DNA from: Ferribacterium limneticum
Lineage (GTDB): Bacteria > Pseudomonadota > Gammaproteobacteria > Burkholderiales > Rhodocyclaceae
Length of the DNA stretch: 64,000 bases
Reading direction: 5' to 3'
Assembly (NCBI RefSeq): GCF_020510625.1
Contig: NZ_CP075191.1
Span: 4,131,501-4,195,500, forward strand
The notes below the pieces were generated by a model. The model saw only the letters and a list, made by a program, of their open reading frames with translations. It had not been told where the DNA came from and did no database searches. Every line of letters starts with the position of its first letter. Position 1 is the stretch's first letter. Shown piece after piece: positions 33,873 through 42,852 of this stretch. The translations under genes were made by a program, and so were the position numbers.

Positions 33873-36532
33873 CCTGGCATGCCGATTCGGCCGATTCGGC
33901 TGCCCGCCGGCTGGGAGTCGATAGCCGCCACGGACTGAGCAATGACGAGGCGGCCAGTCGACTTTCCCGCCATGGCCTCAATCGCCTGACAGAAACCCCG
34001 GGCAAACCGGCGTGGCGTCGTTTTGCTGCCCAATTGACGCAGCCGCTGGTGCTGGTGCTGATTGCGGCCGGCGTGATCACTGGCGGGCTCGGTGAAACCG
34101 TCGACGCCAGCGTGATTTTCGGCGTCGTGCTGATCAACGCCATCATCGGCTACTGGCAGGAAGCCAAGGCCGAGGGCGCGCTGGCGGCGCTGGCCCGAGG
34201 GGTAACGACGCCGGTCACGGTGCGCCGTGGCGGCCACCGCAAGCAGCTCGATGCCAGCCAGCTGGTGCCCGGCGACGTGGTCATGCTCGCTGCCGGCGAC
34301 CGCATTCCGGCTGACCTGCGCCTGATCCAGCAGCACGAACTGCATACCGACGACTCGATGCTGACCGGCGAATCACAAGCTGTCAGCAAAGCCGCCGAGC
34401 CCCTGCCGGCCGATACCCTGCTGGCCGATCGCGTCAACATGGCCTACGCCGGCACGACCGTGGTTGGCGGGCAGGGTGCCGGGCTGGTCATTGCCACCGG
34501 CGATGCCACCGAAACCGGCCGCATCGCCGGGCTGATTGCCGCCGCGCCTGATCTGGTCACGCCGCTGACGCGCAAGATGGCGACCTTCTCCAACTGGCTG
34601 CTGTGGGCCATCGGCGGGCTGGCGCTGCTCACCGTCGCCATCGGACTGGCCCGTGGCGGCTCGGCTTTTGACATGTTCATCGCCGCCGTGGCGCTTGCCG
34701 TCGGCGCCATTCCGGAAGGCCTGCCGGCCGCTGTCACCGTGACGCTGGCCATCGGCGTTGCCCGCATGGCCAGGCGCCGGACCATCATCCGTCACTTGCC
34801 GGCTGTCGAGACGCTGGGCAGTACCACCGTCATCTGCTCCGACAAGACCGGCACGCTGACTGAAAACGCGATGACCGTTCGCGTCCTGTGGTGCGGCGGC
34901 GAAGGCTATGCCGTGGGCGGGCACGGCTATGCGCCGGATGGCACTATTGTTCATGACGAAATGCCGGCCGAGATCAGTGGTGCCGTGCGCGAATGCCTGA
35001 TCGCCGGTGCACTGTGCAACGACGCCAGCCTGAACCGCGAAGGCCAGCACTGGAAAATCACCGGCGACCCCACCGAAGCCGCGCTGCTGGTGGCGGCCCG
35101 CAAGGGCGGGCTGGATGAACACACACTGCAAGCGCTGTATCCACGCCACGACGTGCTCCCCTTCGATGCCAACCGCCAGTTCATGGCGACGGCCCATGGC
35201 GACAACGCCGGCGGCGTCATTTACGTCAAAGGCGCGCTCGAACGCCTGTTACCGCGCTGTATCGATCAGCTCGGCGCCAATGGCCAGACCGTCCCGGTCG
35301 ACGGCATGGCCATCGAAAAGGCGGCGTGTGCTTATGCCGGGCAAGGTATGCGCGTCCTGCTGCTGGCCCGGCGAGATTTCAATCCCGGCCAGAATTCGGC
35401 CTTGAACGCGGATGCCATCGAAAAGCTGACGCTGATCGGGCTGGTGGCCATGATCGACCCGCCACGCAAGGCCGTGATCGGCGCCATCCGCAACTGCCAT
35501 TCGGCGGGAATCCGGGTCAAGATGATCACCGGTGACCACGCCGTGACGGCGCAGGCCATCGCCCGGCAGATCGGCCTGAGCGCCGAACGAGCCCTGACCG
35601 GCAGGGAGCTGGCCTTGCTCGACGATGTGGCCTTGATCAAGGTCGCGCATGAGGTCGACGTTTTTGCCCGGGTCGAACCGGAACAGAAGCTGCGCCTGGT
35701 CCGCGCCCTGCAAGCTCGGGGCGAGGTCGTCGCGATGACAGGCGACGGCGTCAACGATGCGCCAGCGCTGAAGCAGGCCGATATCGGCATCGCCATGGGG
35801 CTGGCCGGTACTGAAGTGGCCAAGGAGGCGGCAGCCATGGTGCTGACTGACGACAATTTCGCCAGCATCGAAGCGGCGGTCGAGGAGGGCCGGGGTGTCT
35901 GGGACAACCTCGTCAAGTTCATCACCTGGACGCTGCCGACCAACTTTGGCGAAGGCCTGGTCATCGTCGCGGCCATTCTGTTCGGCGCCACCCTGCCGAT
36001 CACCCCTTTGCAGATTTTGTGGATCAACATGACCACCGCCGTCCTGCTCGGCCTGCCGCTCGCCTTCGAACCGATCGAGCGCGGCATCATGCACCGGGCG
36101 CCACGCCGACTCGACATGCCGGTGCTCGATGCTCATCTGATCCGTCGCATCGTCCTCGTTTCATTCCTGCTGCTGGCCGGCGCCTTCGGCCTCTTCCTGC
36201 GCGAACTTGAACAAGGCCACACGCTGGCCGAAGCCCGCACCGTCGCCGTCAACGTCTTCGTCATGGTCGAAATGGCCTACCTCTTCAACTGCCGCTCGCT
36301 GACCCACAGCTTCTGGAAGCAAGGTCTGTTTTCGAATCCGTGGATCTGGGCCGGCATCGGCAGCATGCTGGCGCTGCAACTGCTCCTCACTTATTGGCCA
36401 CCCTTGAATGCTGCCTTCCAGACGGCGCCGATCGGCTGGCAGGAATGGCTGGAAATCGGTGCCTTCGCCTGGCTGGCCAGCCTGATCATCGCCATTGAAA
36501 AATACGGGTCAAATCGCGCACGTTCCACGTGA
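33824..36532 (+). CDS. Cation-transporting P-type ATPase (P2/PacL-like)
   Basis: A 902-residue P2-type ATPase. An N-terminal cation-ATPase domain (RRLGVDSRHGLSNDEAASRL) is followed by the actuator motif LTGESQAVSK, the transmembrane PEGLPAAV that fits Ca2+/Na+-type pumps, phosphorylation site SDKTGTLTEN with D340, and the hinge MTGDGVNDAPALKQADIG. The C-terminal transmembrane block is complete. The frame is open to 32972, but ATG 33824 (MALPDPAIPAADDTPLAW) gives the normal N terminus and overlaps vanZ. Ion unknown (calcium most likely from the motif). Its stop codon lies within a parS-like site. Confidence 0.9.
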   Translation: MALPDPAIPAADDTPLAWHADSADSAARRLGVDSRHGLSNDEAASRLSRHGLNRLTETPGKPAWRRFAAQLTQPLVLVLIAAGVITGGLGETVDASVIFGVVLINAIIGYWQEAKAEGALAALARGVTTPVTVRRGGHRKQLDASQLVPGDVVMLAAGDRIPADLRLIQQHELHTDDSMLTGESQAVSKAAEPLPADTLLADRVNMAYAGTTVVGGQGAGLVIATGDATETGRIAGLIAAAPDLVTPLTRKMATFSNWLLWAIGGLALLTVAIGLARGGSAFDMFIAAVALAVGAIPEGLPAAVTVTLAIGVARMARRRTIIRHLPAVETLGSTTVICSDKTGTLTENAMTVRVLWCGGEGYAVGGHGYAPDGTIVHDEMPAEISGAVRECLIAGALCNDASLNREGQHWKITGDPTEAALLVAARKGGLDEHTLQALYPRHDVLPFDANRQFMATAHGDNAGGVIYVKGALERLLPRCIDQLGANGQTVPVDGMAIEKAACAYAGQGMRVLLLARRDFNPGQNSALNADAIEKLTLIGLVAMIDPPRKAVIGAIRNCHSAGIRVKMITGDHAVTAQAIARQIGLSAERALTGRELALLDDVALIKVAHEVDVFARVEPEQKLRLVRALQARGEVVAMTGDGVNDAPALKQADIGIAMGLAGTEVAKEAAAMVLTDDNFASIEAAVEEGRGVWDNLVKFITWTLPTNFGEGLVIVAAILFGATLPITPLQILWINMTTAVLLGLPLAFEPIERGIMHRAPRRLDMPVLDAHLIRRIVLVSFLLLAGAFGLFLRELEQGHTLAEARTVAVNVFVMVEMAYLFNCRSLTHSFWKQGLFSNPWIWAGIGSMLALQLLLTYWPPLNAAFQTAPIGWQEWLEIGAFAWLASLIIAIEKYGSNRARST

Positions 36533-36536
36533 AACC
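36521..36536. promoter_or_regulatory. parS-like ParB-binding site, copy 1
   Basis: The 16-mer CGTTCCACGTGAAACC carries the full 14-base core GTTNCACGTGAAAC of the widely conserved chromosomal parS site; only the outermost bases differ from the TGTTNCACGTGAAACA consensus. It spans the stop codon of the P-type ATPase gene. A second site with a perfect GTTTCACGTGAAAC core is at 58346-58361. Confidence 0.75.
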
Positions 36537-36577
36537 GGGTCCCCATATAAAATGAGCGGCCCACAAGGAGAGAAACA

Positions 36578-36886
36578 ATGAGTTATTTTGATAAACACGT
36601 CTTCATCTGCACCAACCAGCGCGAAGGCGGCGAGCAGTGCTGCAACAATCTCGGCGGCTCCGACATGTTTGCCTATGCCAAGGACCGCATTGGCGCGTTG
36701 AAGAAGAACGGTCCCGGCGCCGTCCGCATCAACAAGGCCGGCTGTCTTGGCCGTTGCGACAACGGCCCGGTCATGGTCGTGTATCCGGAAGAAACCTGGT
36801 ATTCCTTCATCGACAAGGAAGACGTCGAGGAAATCATCCAGGAACACCTGATCGGCGGCAAAGTCGTCGAACGCCTGAAGATCTGA
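36578..36886 (+). CDS. Thioredoxin-like [2Fe-2S] ferredoxin
   Basis: A 102-residue ferredoxin of the thioredoxin-fold 2Fe-2S type. Candidate cluster cysteines are C11 (HVFICTNQRE), one of C21/C22 (GEQCCNN), C56 and C60 (KAGCLGRCDNGP). It is a probable low-potential electron carrier. Start ATG 36578 follows AAGGAGAG by 7 bases. It opens an apparent operon with the hydrolase, the NodI-like ATPase and (beyond an insertion) NodJ-like permease, CutA and DsbD. Confidence 0.92.
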   Translation: MSYFDKHVFICTNQREGGEQCCNNLGGSDMFAYAKDRIGALKKNGPGAVRINKAGCLGRCDNGPVMVVYPEETWYSFIDKEDVEEIIQEHLIGGKVVERLKI

Positions 36887-36889
36887 GCC

Positions 36890-37528
36890 ATGCGCGCCCC
36901 GGAAGAGAAGATTTTCGTTGATGGCCCGGTCGGCAAGATCGAAGTCATCATGGAGCGCCCGGATGCCCCCAAGGGCATCGCGCTGATCGCCCACCCGCAC
37001 CCGATCGGCGGCGGCGCCAACACCAACAAGGTGGCCTACACGCTGGCCCGTACCTTCGTTGCCCTCGGCTACGCCGCTTTCCGCCCGAACTTCCGCGGCG
37101 TCGGCGGGACTGAAGGCGTGCATGACGAAGGCCACGGCGAAGTCGATGACCTGCTGGCCGTGCTGGAAGATGCCAAATGCCGCTGCGGCAACCTGCCGGT
37201 GGCGCTGGCCGGCTTCTCTTTCGGCGCTTTCTGCCAGACCCGCGTCGCCAAGCGGCTGACCGAAGCCAACCACCCGGCCCAGCGCCTGGTGCTGGTCGGC
37301 ACCGCCGCCGGCTTCGTCGAAGGCACCCGCCAGTACGACACCGAAGCCGTACCGCACGACACCATCGTCATCCACGGCTCGTCGGATGAAACCGTGCCGC
37401 TCGCCAATGTGTTCGAATGGGCGCAACCGCTCGACCTGCCGGTCGTCGTCGTCCCCGGTGCCGATCACTTCTTCCACCGTCGCCTGCACCTGATCCGCGA
37501 CATCGTGACCCGCGCATGGCGCCATTAA
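36890..37528 (+). CDS. Alpha/beta hydrolase (dienelactone-hydrolase-like)
   Basis: A 212-residue alpha/beta hydrolase of the short COG2945-like group. LIAHPHPIGGGANTNKVAYT is the oxyanion region, FRPNFRGVGGTEG is typical of the group, LAGFSFGAF is the nucleophile elbow and PGADHFFHRR holds the His. No signal peptide. It begins 3 bases after the ferredoxin stop and overlaps the ABC ATPase start by one base (TAATG), so it is translationally coupled. Substrate unknown. Confidence 0.88.
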   Translation: MRAPEEKIFVDGPVGKIEVIMERPDAPKGIALIAHPHPIGGGANTNKVAYTLARTFVALGYAAFRPNFRGVGGTEGVHDEGHGEVDDLLAVLEDAKCRCGNLPVALAGFSFGAFCQTRVAKRLTEANHPAQRLVLVGTAAGFVEGTRQYDTEAVPHDTIVIHGSSDETVPLANVFEWAQPLDLPVVVVPGADHFFHRRLHLIRDIVTRAWRH

Positions 37529-38460
37529 TGCCAGCCTCTGCTGCCGTGGCGCTGAGCGCCAGCGATCTGCGCAAGACCTACGGTGGCACCGAGGTCGTCG
37601 CCGGGCTGTCGTTCGCCGTCGAACCCGGCACCTGCTTCGGCCTGCTCGGGCCGAACGGCGCCGGCAAGACAACGACGCTGCGCCTCTGCCTCGGCCTGAC
37701 CGGGCCGGACAGCGGTGAAATCGTCCTCAACGGGCATGTCATTCCAGAGGATGCGCAAGCGGCGAGGGCACGCATCGGCGTCGTGCCGCAATTCGACAAC
37801 CTCGACCCGGACTTCACCTGCGCCGAAAACCTGCTCGTCTTCGGCCGCTATTTCGGGCTGAAGGATGCCGACATCCGCGCCAAGATCCCGCAACTGCTCG
37901 ATTTCGCCGGCCTCGCCAGCAAGGCCGATGCCCGCTTGTCGACGCTGTCCGGCGGCATGAAACGCCGGCTGACCCTGGCCCGGGCACTGGTCAACGACCC
38001 CGACATCATCTTTCTCGACGAACCGACTACCGGCCTCGATCCGCAAGCCCGACACCTGATCTGGGAACGCCTGAAACAGCTGAAGTCGGCCGGCAAGACG
38101 CTGATCCTGACGACGCACTTCATGGACGAAGCCGAACGTCTGTGCGACAGGCTGATCGTCATCGACCACGGCCGCAAGATCGCCGAAGGCAGCCCGCGCC
38201 AACTGATCGCCGAACAGATCGAACCGCAGGTGGTCGAGGTCTTCGACGAATCCCACGGCCAACTGGAAGTTTTCGTCCAAAGCCACAAAAATCTGGCCGA
38301 GCGCGTCGAAACCAGCGGTGAAACCGCCTTTTTCTACTGCCGCGAACCGCGCGAACTGCTGGCCAGGCTAGCTGACGCCGAAGGCCTGCGCTACGTGCAC
38401 CGCGCCTCCAACCTCGAGGATGTCTTCATCAAGCTGACCGGGCGGGAATTGCGCGACTGA
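37528..38460 (+). CDS. NodI-like ABC-2 transporter ATP-binding protein
   Basis: A 310-residue ATPase of the NodI branch of ABC-2 exporters. Walker A is GLLGPNGAGKTT, VVPQFDNLDPDFTCAENLLV is a NodI-type Q-loop region, LSGGMKRRLTLARAL the signature and FLDEPTTGLDP Walker B. The C-terminal 80 residues are the NodI-specific regulatory part. The permease partner (46546-47316, NodJ-like) is normally adjacent but here lies 8.1 kb downstream. ATG 37528 overlaps the preceding stop by one base; ATG 37516 is possible. Export substrate unknown (lipid-linked or oligosaccharide in relatives). Confidence 0.88.
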   Translation: MPASAAVALSASDLRKTYGGTEVVAGLSFAVEPGTCFGLLGPNGAGKTTTLRLCLGLTGPDSGEIVLNGHVIPEDAQAARARIGVVPQFDNLDPDFTCAENLLVFGRYFGLKDADIRAKIPQLLDFAGLASKADARLSTLSGGMKRRLTLARALVNDPDIIFLDEPTTGLDPQARHLIWERLKQLKSAGKTLILTTHFMDEAERLCDRLIVIDHGRKIAEGSPRQLIAEQIEPQVVEVFDESHGQLEVFVQSHKNLAERVETSGETAFFYCREPRELLARLADAEGLRYVHRASNLEDVFIKLTGRELRD

Positions 38461-38466
38461 GGTCGT

Positions 38467-39240
38467 TCAGCCGATCAGACGGCCGACCACGGCCGCAAAG
38501 TCATCATCAACAGCAGCCGGACGAATATCGGGATGAGCATCGTCGCCAGCCCGATATTTCCCGGTTCTTACCAGAATGCCGGGGATGCCTGCTGCCTGAG
38601 CACCGCCGATGTCGTCGGCCAGATCGTCACCGATCAGCACAGCCTCATCCGGGCGAACACCCAGTTCAGCCAGCGCCGCGTTGAAGAAAGAGGGGGCTGG
38701 CTTGCCGGTGATTTCGGCCTTGATTCCGGCCGAATATTCCAGCCCGGCGACGAATGCCCCCATATCCAGAGACAGGCCATCCGCCTCCATGAAATAGCGA
38801 TTGCGCGCCATGGCCATCAGCGGCAGACCCTGCATCAAGAGCCGGAAGGCTTGGTTCAGGATCGGGTAGGTGGTGTGCGTTCCCATGTCGCCCAGCACCA
38901 CGATGTCCGGATCAGCGGCGCTTTCACCCATTTCCCCGGCGATATCGGGATGGACCAGCCACAGCGGGCGCAGATCCCGGCTACGCACCAGCGTTCGGGC
39001 CGCCAGGGCAGCCGTCTGGATTTCGCTGGCGGCTAGCGTGAAGCCCATGCGCTGTAATTTGGCGAACAGGATTGTGCTGGGTGTCCGCGTCGTATTGGTC
39101 AGGAAACGCAGGAGCAGCCCTGACGCCCGCAGGCGGTCCAAGGCCCGAACCGCCCCCGGCAAGGCTTCATCCCCGGTATGCAGTACGCCGGCCAGGTCGA
39201 TGAGGACCGCCTTTGTTGAAAAAATCGGCGCCATATCCAC
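38467..39240 (-). CDS. HAD-superfamily phosphatase (LHPP/TIGR01458-like)
   Basis: A 257-residue class IIA HAD hydrolase. Motif I is LIDLAGVLHTGD, with the usual second Asp replaced by Ala, which fits the LHPP/TIGR01458 branch where this position is Ser or Ala. FLTNTTRTPST is motif II, TGKPAPSFFNAAL holds the motif III Lys, and LIGDDLADDIGGAQAAGIPG is motif IV. It is a likely phosphatase of pyrophosphate or small phosphorylated compounds. It is antisense to the surrounding operon and only 6 bases from the NodI-like gene end. Confidence 0.88.
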   Translation of the reverse strand: MDMAPIFSTKAVLIDLAGVLHTGDEALPGAVRALDRLRASGLLLRFLTNTTRTPSTILFAKLQRMGFTLAASEIQTAALAARTLVRSRDLRPLWLVHPDIAGEMGESAADPDIVVLGDMGTHTTYPILNQAFRLLMQGLPLMAMARNRYFMEADGLSLDMGAFVAGLEYSAGIKAEITGKPAPSFFNAALAELGVRPDEAVLIGDDLADDIGGAQAAGIPGILVRTGKYRAGDDAHPDIRPAAVDDDFAAVVGRLIG

Positions 39241-39269
39241 TCCTTCCGCAAACCATGACCACTGTTCGA

Positions 39270-40874
39270 TTACGGATTCTGCTCAAAGTTTAAGGTGATG
39301 GAATGATCGGCAAGGTGTCTGGCCTGCCGCTCCAGCAGCGTCCTTGCCGCACGCGGCATTGGTTTCTCCCGGTCTTTCAGCAAGCCTTGCAGGCAGGTGG
39401 GGTTGGCCCGGGCGCCGCTGGCTTGATAGTCGGCGAGCAGGGTTAGCCGGATGCTTTCCTTTTCATGGCCGATGACAGTGGTCAGGTAGTCAAACAGGTG
39501 GTCGACCAGTTTTTCCGGGGTCAGGCGGCTGGTCTGGCTGCTTGTTTGCCACAGCCAGTCGGAAAAGGCGAGAAAGGCGGTGAACGGCGACGGGCCGTCG
39601 AGGAGTACCGCCAGGCTGGCCTTGAAGCGGCCGGAATTGGCCAGCAGGTCCCAGTAGCGGGCGAGGCGGGTGAAACGCTGCACGGTGAGCGCATCGACAG
39701 CCGCAGTTTGCTGGACGGTGTAGGGTGGTTCGGTGTCGTAGCTCATGCCGTAGGCAGCGCTGTGCCGGGCGATTGGCGTGCCGCGCAGGCGCTTCAGGAC
39801 ACCCAGCTGGATTTCATGCGGACGCAGGGCGTAGAGACGGTCAAAACCATCGGAAAAGCTGCTCAGCGTTTCGCCGGGCAAACCAAAAATCAGGTCGGTA
39901 TGCAGGTGAGCATGACTGTGATTGACCAGCCAGGCGAGGTTTTCGCAGGTCTTGGCGTTTTCCTGCCGACGCGAGATGGCCTGCTGAACTTCGGGATTGA
40001 AGGTCTGGATGCCGACCTCGAACTGCAGCACGCCGGGCGGGAAGCGGGCAATCATCTCCTTCAGGCGTTCCGGCAGGTGATCCGGGATCACCTCGAAATG
40101 CAGGAATAGATCGGGCGTCAGGCGGTCAAGAAAGAACTGCAGGATGGTCAGCGAGCTATCGATTTTCAGGTTGAAGGTGCGGTCGACGAACTTGAAATTG
40201 CGCGCCCCACGCAAGTAGAGCGTTTCCAGCGCGGCAAGAAAACGCGCCGGCTCGAAGGCCCAGGCAGTCTTGTCGAGCGAGCTGAGGCAGAACTCGCACT
40301 TGAACGGGCAGCCGCGCGAGGCTTCGACGTAGAGCAGGCGGTGCGCCAGATCGTCGACACTGAATTCGCCGTAGGGCAGGTCGATTTCTTCCAGCGCTGC
40401 TTGCTCGCCGGGGATCACTTTCATCAAGGGCTGCGGCCCGTAGCGCAGGGCGCGGCAGAGTTTGGGGAAACTGACGTCGCCCCAGCCGGTGATCAGATGG
40501 TCGGCCAGGCGGACGATTTCCTGATCCTCCCATTCGTAGCTGACTTCCGGCCCGCCGAGGACAATCTTCAGGGTCGGGCGAGCCTGCTTGAGCCGACGGA
40601 CGACCTCGGTACTCGGCACGACATTCCAGATATAGACACCGAAGCCGATGATTTGCGGCACGCCATCGACCGGCTCACCGAGTTCGGCGAGCAGCGCATC
40701 GACAACTTCCTGCACCGGCCGGGCGATGGTGAATTCGCGCAGCACGGTGCGTGCCCGCAGGTCGCCCCCGCCGTGCCGTCCCATGTTGGCCAGCAGATAG
40801 CGCAGGCCAAGCGAGGCATGGATGTATTTGGCGTTGAGGGTGCAGAGGATGACGGTGGGTGGCAATGGCAGCAT
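39270..40874 (-). CDS. B12-binding radical SAM protein (DUF4080)
   Basis: A 534-residue radical SAM enzyme. The N-terminal B12-binding domain (about 5-130, with IIGFGVYIWNVVPST and IVLGGPEVSYEW) is followed by the cluster motif SRGCPFKCEFC (CxxxCxxC) and the radical SAM barrel, then a DUF4080 C-terminal domain. Such enzymes methylate or rearrange unactivated carbons; product unknown. I use ATG 40874 (MLPLPPTVILCTLNAKYIHA), which starts at the conserved domain; the frame could begin at 40925. It lies beside the cytochrome cassette but is transcribed away from it. Confidence 0.87.
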   Translation of the reverse strand: MLPLPPTVILCTLNAKYIHASLGLRYLLANMGRHGGGDLRARTVLREFTIARPVQEVVDALLAELGEPVDGVPQIIGFGVYIWNVVPSTEVVRRLKQARPTLKIVLGGPEVSYEWEDQEIVRLADHLITGWGDVSFPKLCRALRYGPQPLMKVIPGEQAALEEIDLPYGEFSVDDLAHRLLYVEASRGCPFKCEFCLSSLDKTAWAFEPARFLAALETLYLRGARNFKFVDRTFNLKIDSSLTILQFFLDRLTPDLFLHFEVIPDHLPERLKEMIARFPPGVLQFEVGIQTFNPEVQQAISRRQENAKTCENLAWLVNHSHAHLHTDLIFGLPGETLSSFSDGFDRLYALRPHEIQLGVLKRLRGTPIARHSAAYGMSYDTEPPYTVQQTAAVDALTVQRFTRLARYWDLLANSGRFKASLAVLLDGPSPFTAFLAFSDWLWQTSSQTSRLTPEKLVDHLFDYLTTVIGHEKESIRLTLLADYQASGARANPTCLQGLLKDREKPMPRAARTLLERQARHLADHSITLNFEQNP

Positions 40875-40906
40875 TTCGCCATTTTGACAGCAGGCCAGAA
40901 TCATGA

Positions 40907-41083
40907 GTGCCGCCTGTTGCCACAATTTGTGCTCAACAGACCGAAGTGCTGGCCATCGATACTTTCCTGCGCAGCGCCCGGGGAGACATCGCCGAAAACG
41001 GCCGTGTCTTGGTCGAATGCGGCAAAACCAGCACCTCCTCGTTGTTGCTGATTAGCCAATCCGTTGCACCACCCCTAACTTAA
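40907..41083 (+). CDS. Small ORF or gene remnant
   Basis: A GTG-started frame of 58 codons, in part reading TEVLAIDTFLRSARGDIAEN and RVLVECGKTSTSSLLL. Composition resembles coding DNA, but there is no clear ribosome-binding site and no family match I can name. It could be a small regulator, or a leftover of a gene broken when the cytochrome cassette arrived. Reported because it would be missed by a 60-codon cut-off. Confidence 0.25.
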   Translation: MPPVATICAQQTEVLAIDTFLRSARGDIAENGRVLVECGKTSTSSLLLISQSVAPPLT

Positions 41084-41104
41084 GTACTAGCTAATAAGAG
41101 TTTG

Positions 41105-41130
41105 CGAATGTTGATTTCCGTCAATATTCG
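41105..41130. promoter_or_regulatory. FNR/Anr-type box upstream of the cytochrome cassette
   Basis: TTGAT-TTCC-GTCAA at 41111-41124 matches the FNR consensus TTGAT-N4-ATCAA at 9 of 10 positions. It is extended into a longer palindrome (CGAATGTTGA/TCAATATTCG, one mismatch). A good -10 hexamer TAATAT lies at 41146-41151. Taking transcription to start near 41158 puts the site centre about 40.5 bases upstream, the class II activating position. This supports induction of the cassette when oxygen is low. Confidence 0.72.
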
Positions 41131-41226
41131 TAAGTTACGATTCGCTAATATATGTTGCAGGATCGTATCGCCTGCGTGCGAATTCGATCCGGGGCCAAGG
41201 GCTCTTTACAAGGGGTAGGGGGAAAG

Positions 41227-42852
41227 ATGATGAAATTGATCAAGCAAGTACTGGTCGTGATTGCCGCCTTGGCTTTCGTGACCCCGGGCATGGCGAACGA
41301 CGCGCCGGAGAAGCCAAAGCCAAATCAGAAACTGCTGAAGTCGACTGCCGACCACAGCAAATTCAAGGAACTGCAGCAAACCTTCAACTCCGGCCCGGAG
41401 GTGACCAAGGTCTGTCTTTCCTGCCACACCGAGGCAGCCAAGCAGATTCACCTGACCAAGCACTGGACGTGGGAATACCGCAATCCGGAAACCAATCAGC
41501 TGCTCGGCAAGAAGCACGTAATCAACAACTTCTGCACGTCGACCGCTTCCAACTATGGCTTCTGTGCCACCTGCCACATCGGCTACGGCACCGAGAACCA
41601 GAATTTCGACACCACCTCGGAAAGCAATGTCGACTGCCTGGTCTGTCATGACCAGACCGGCAAGTACAAGAAGCCATCCGGCTTCTTTGGCAGCCCGGTC
41701 ACCAAGGACACCGAATTCCCGCCCGGCTCAGGCAAGATCGTCAAGGGCATCAACCTCAGCGAAATCTCGCAGAAAATTGGCAAGACCCGACGTCAGACCT
41801 GCGGTGGCTGCCACTACAACGGCGGCGGCGGCGACGGCGTCAAGCACGGTGACCTCGACAGCTCGCTCGACAATGCAGACAAGGAACTCGATGTCCATAT
41901 GTCGGCGGAAGGCGAGAACTTTACCTGTGCCACCTGCCACAAGACGGAGGGCCACCAGGTTCCGGGTAGCCGCTATGCCCCGACGGCGATGGACAAGAGC
42001 GGCGCCGACATGCGCGGCAAGCACGACCAGGGCAATCCTGCAACGTGCCAGTCCTGCCACGGCCAGGCGCCGCACAAGAAGGAAGCCAAGCTGAACACCC
42101 ACACCAGCAAAATTGCCTGCCAGACCTGCCATATCCCGGCCTTCGCCCGTGGCGACGTACCGACCAAGATGGAATGGGACTGGTCTACAGCCGGCAAGCG
42201 CGACAAGGATGGCAAGCCGCTGGTCGTCAAGAACGAGGAAGGCCACACCGTCTATATCGGCAGCAAGGGCAACTTCGTCTATGGCGAGAACGTCAAGCCG
42301 GAATATGTCTGGTTCAACGGCAAGGTGAAGTACACGCTGGCCGACGACAAGATCGAAAAGGCCAACGAGCCGATCTACATCAACAAGTTCGAAGGCAGCC
42401 CGGATGACGGCAAGTCGATGATCTGGCCGGTCAAGATTTTCAAGGGCAAGCAGCCGTACGACGTTGAGAACAAGACACTGACCATCAACCACCTGGCCGG
42501 TGCAGACGACAGCGCCTACTGGACCAATCTGGACTGGAACAAGGCACTGACCGCCGGCATGGCCTCGGTCGGCAAGACCTTCTCGGGCAAGTACGACTTC
42601 ATCGAGACGCGCGGCATGTGGCCGATCACCCACATGGTCGCCCCCAAAGAGAAGGCCGTACCGTGCCAGGAATGCCACACCCGTTCCGATGATGGGCGTC
42701 TGCACGCCATCACCGGTATCTACATGCCCGGACGAGATAGCAAGGGCTGGCTTGACCTGCTCGGCGGCCTGATGATCGTTGGCGCCATTGGTGGCGGCGT
42801 GTTGCATGGCGTGGTCCGCATCGTGACCCGTCGCAAGGAGAATTCGAAATGA
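41227..42852 (+). CDS. Octaheme c-type cytochrome, tetrathionate reductase (OTR) family
   Basis: A 541-residue periplasmic multiheme cytochrome. A signal peptide (MKLIKQVLVVIAALAFVTPGMA) leads into eight CXXCH haem sites beginning at C63, C113, C137, C192, C234, C274, C298 and C480. The long haem-free span before the eighth site and the spacing agree with the octaheme tetrathionate reductase family of Shewanella, whose members also reduce nitrite or hydroxylamine in vitro. A C-terminal helix (about 508-530) anchors it to the inner membrane. ATG 41227 or 41230 starts it. It overlaps the cytochrome b gene by 4 bases, a probable quinol-to-haem electron path. Confidence 0.88.
   Translation: MMKLIKQVLVVIAALAFVTPGMANDAPEKPKPNQKLLKSTADHSKFKELQQTFNSGPEVTKVCLSCHTEAAKQIHLTKHWTWEYRNPETNQLLGKKHVINNFCTSTASNYGFCATCHIGYGTENQNFDTTSESNVDCLVCHDQTGKYKKPSGFFGSPVTKDTEFPPGSGKIVKGINLSEISQKIGKTRRQTCGGCHYNGGGGDGVKHGDLDSSLDNADKELDVHMSAEGENFTCATCHKTEGHQVPGSRYAPTAMDKSGADMRGKHDQGNPATCQSCHGQAPHKKEAKLNTHTSKIACQTCHIPAFARGDVPTKMEWDWSTAGKRDKDGKPLVVKNEEGHTVYIGSKGNFVYGENVKPEYVWFNGKVKYTLADDKIEKANEPIYINKFEGSPDDGKSMIWPVKIFKGKQPYDVENKTLTINHLAGADDSAYWTNLDWNKALTAGMASVGKTFSGKYDFIETRGMWPITHMVAPKEKAVPCQECHTRSDDGRLHAITGIYMPGRDSKGWLDLLGGLMIVGAIGGGVLHGVVRIVTRRKENSK

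Larger units (their letters stand above)
40875..41226. other. Spacer between radical SAM gene and octaheme cytochrome gene
   Basis: This 352-base region holds a 58-codon open frame (40907-41083), then a clearly AT-rich promoter segment from 41085 with an FNR-type site and a -10 sequence, and a purine-rich ribosome-binding stretch (GGGGGAAAG) just before the cytochrome ATG at 41227. No RNA gene or repeat is recognised. Confidence 0.7.
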
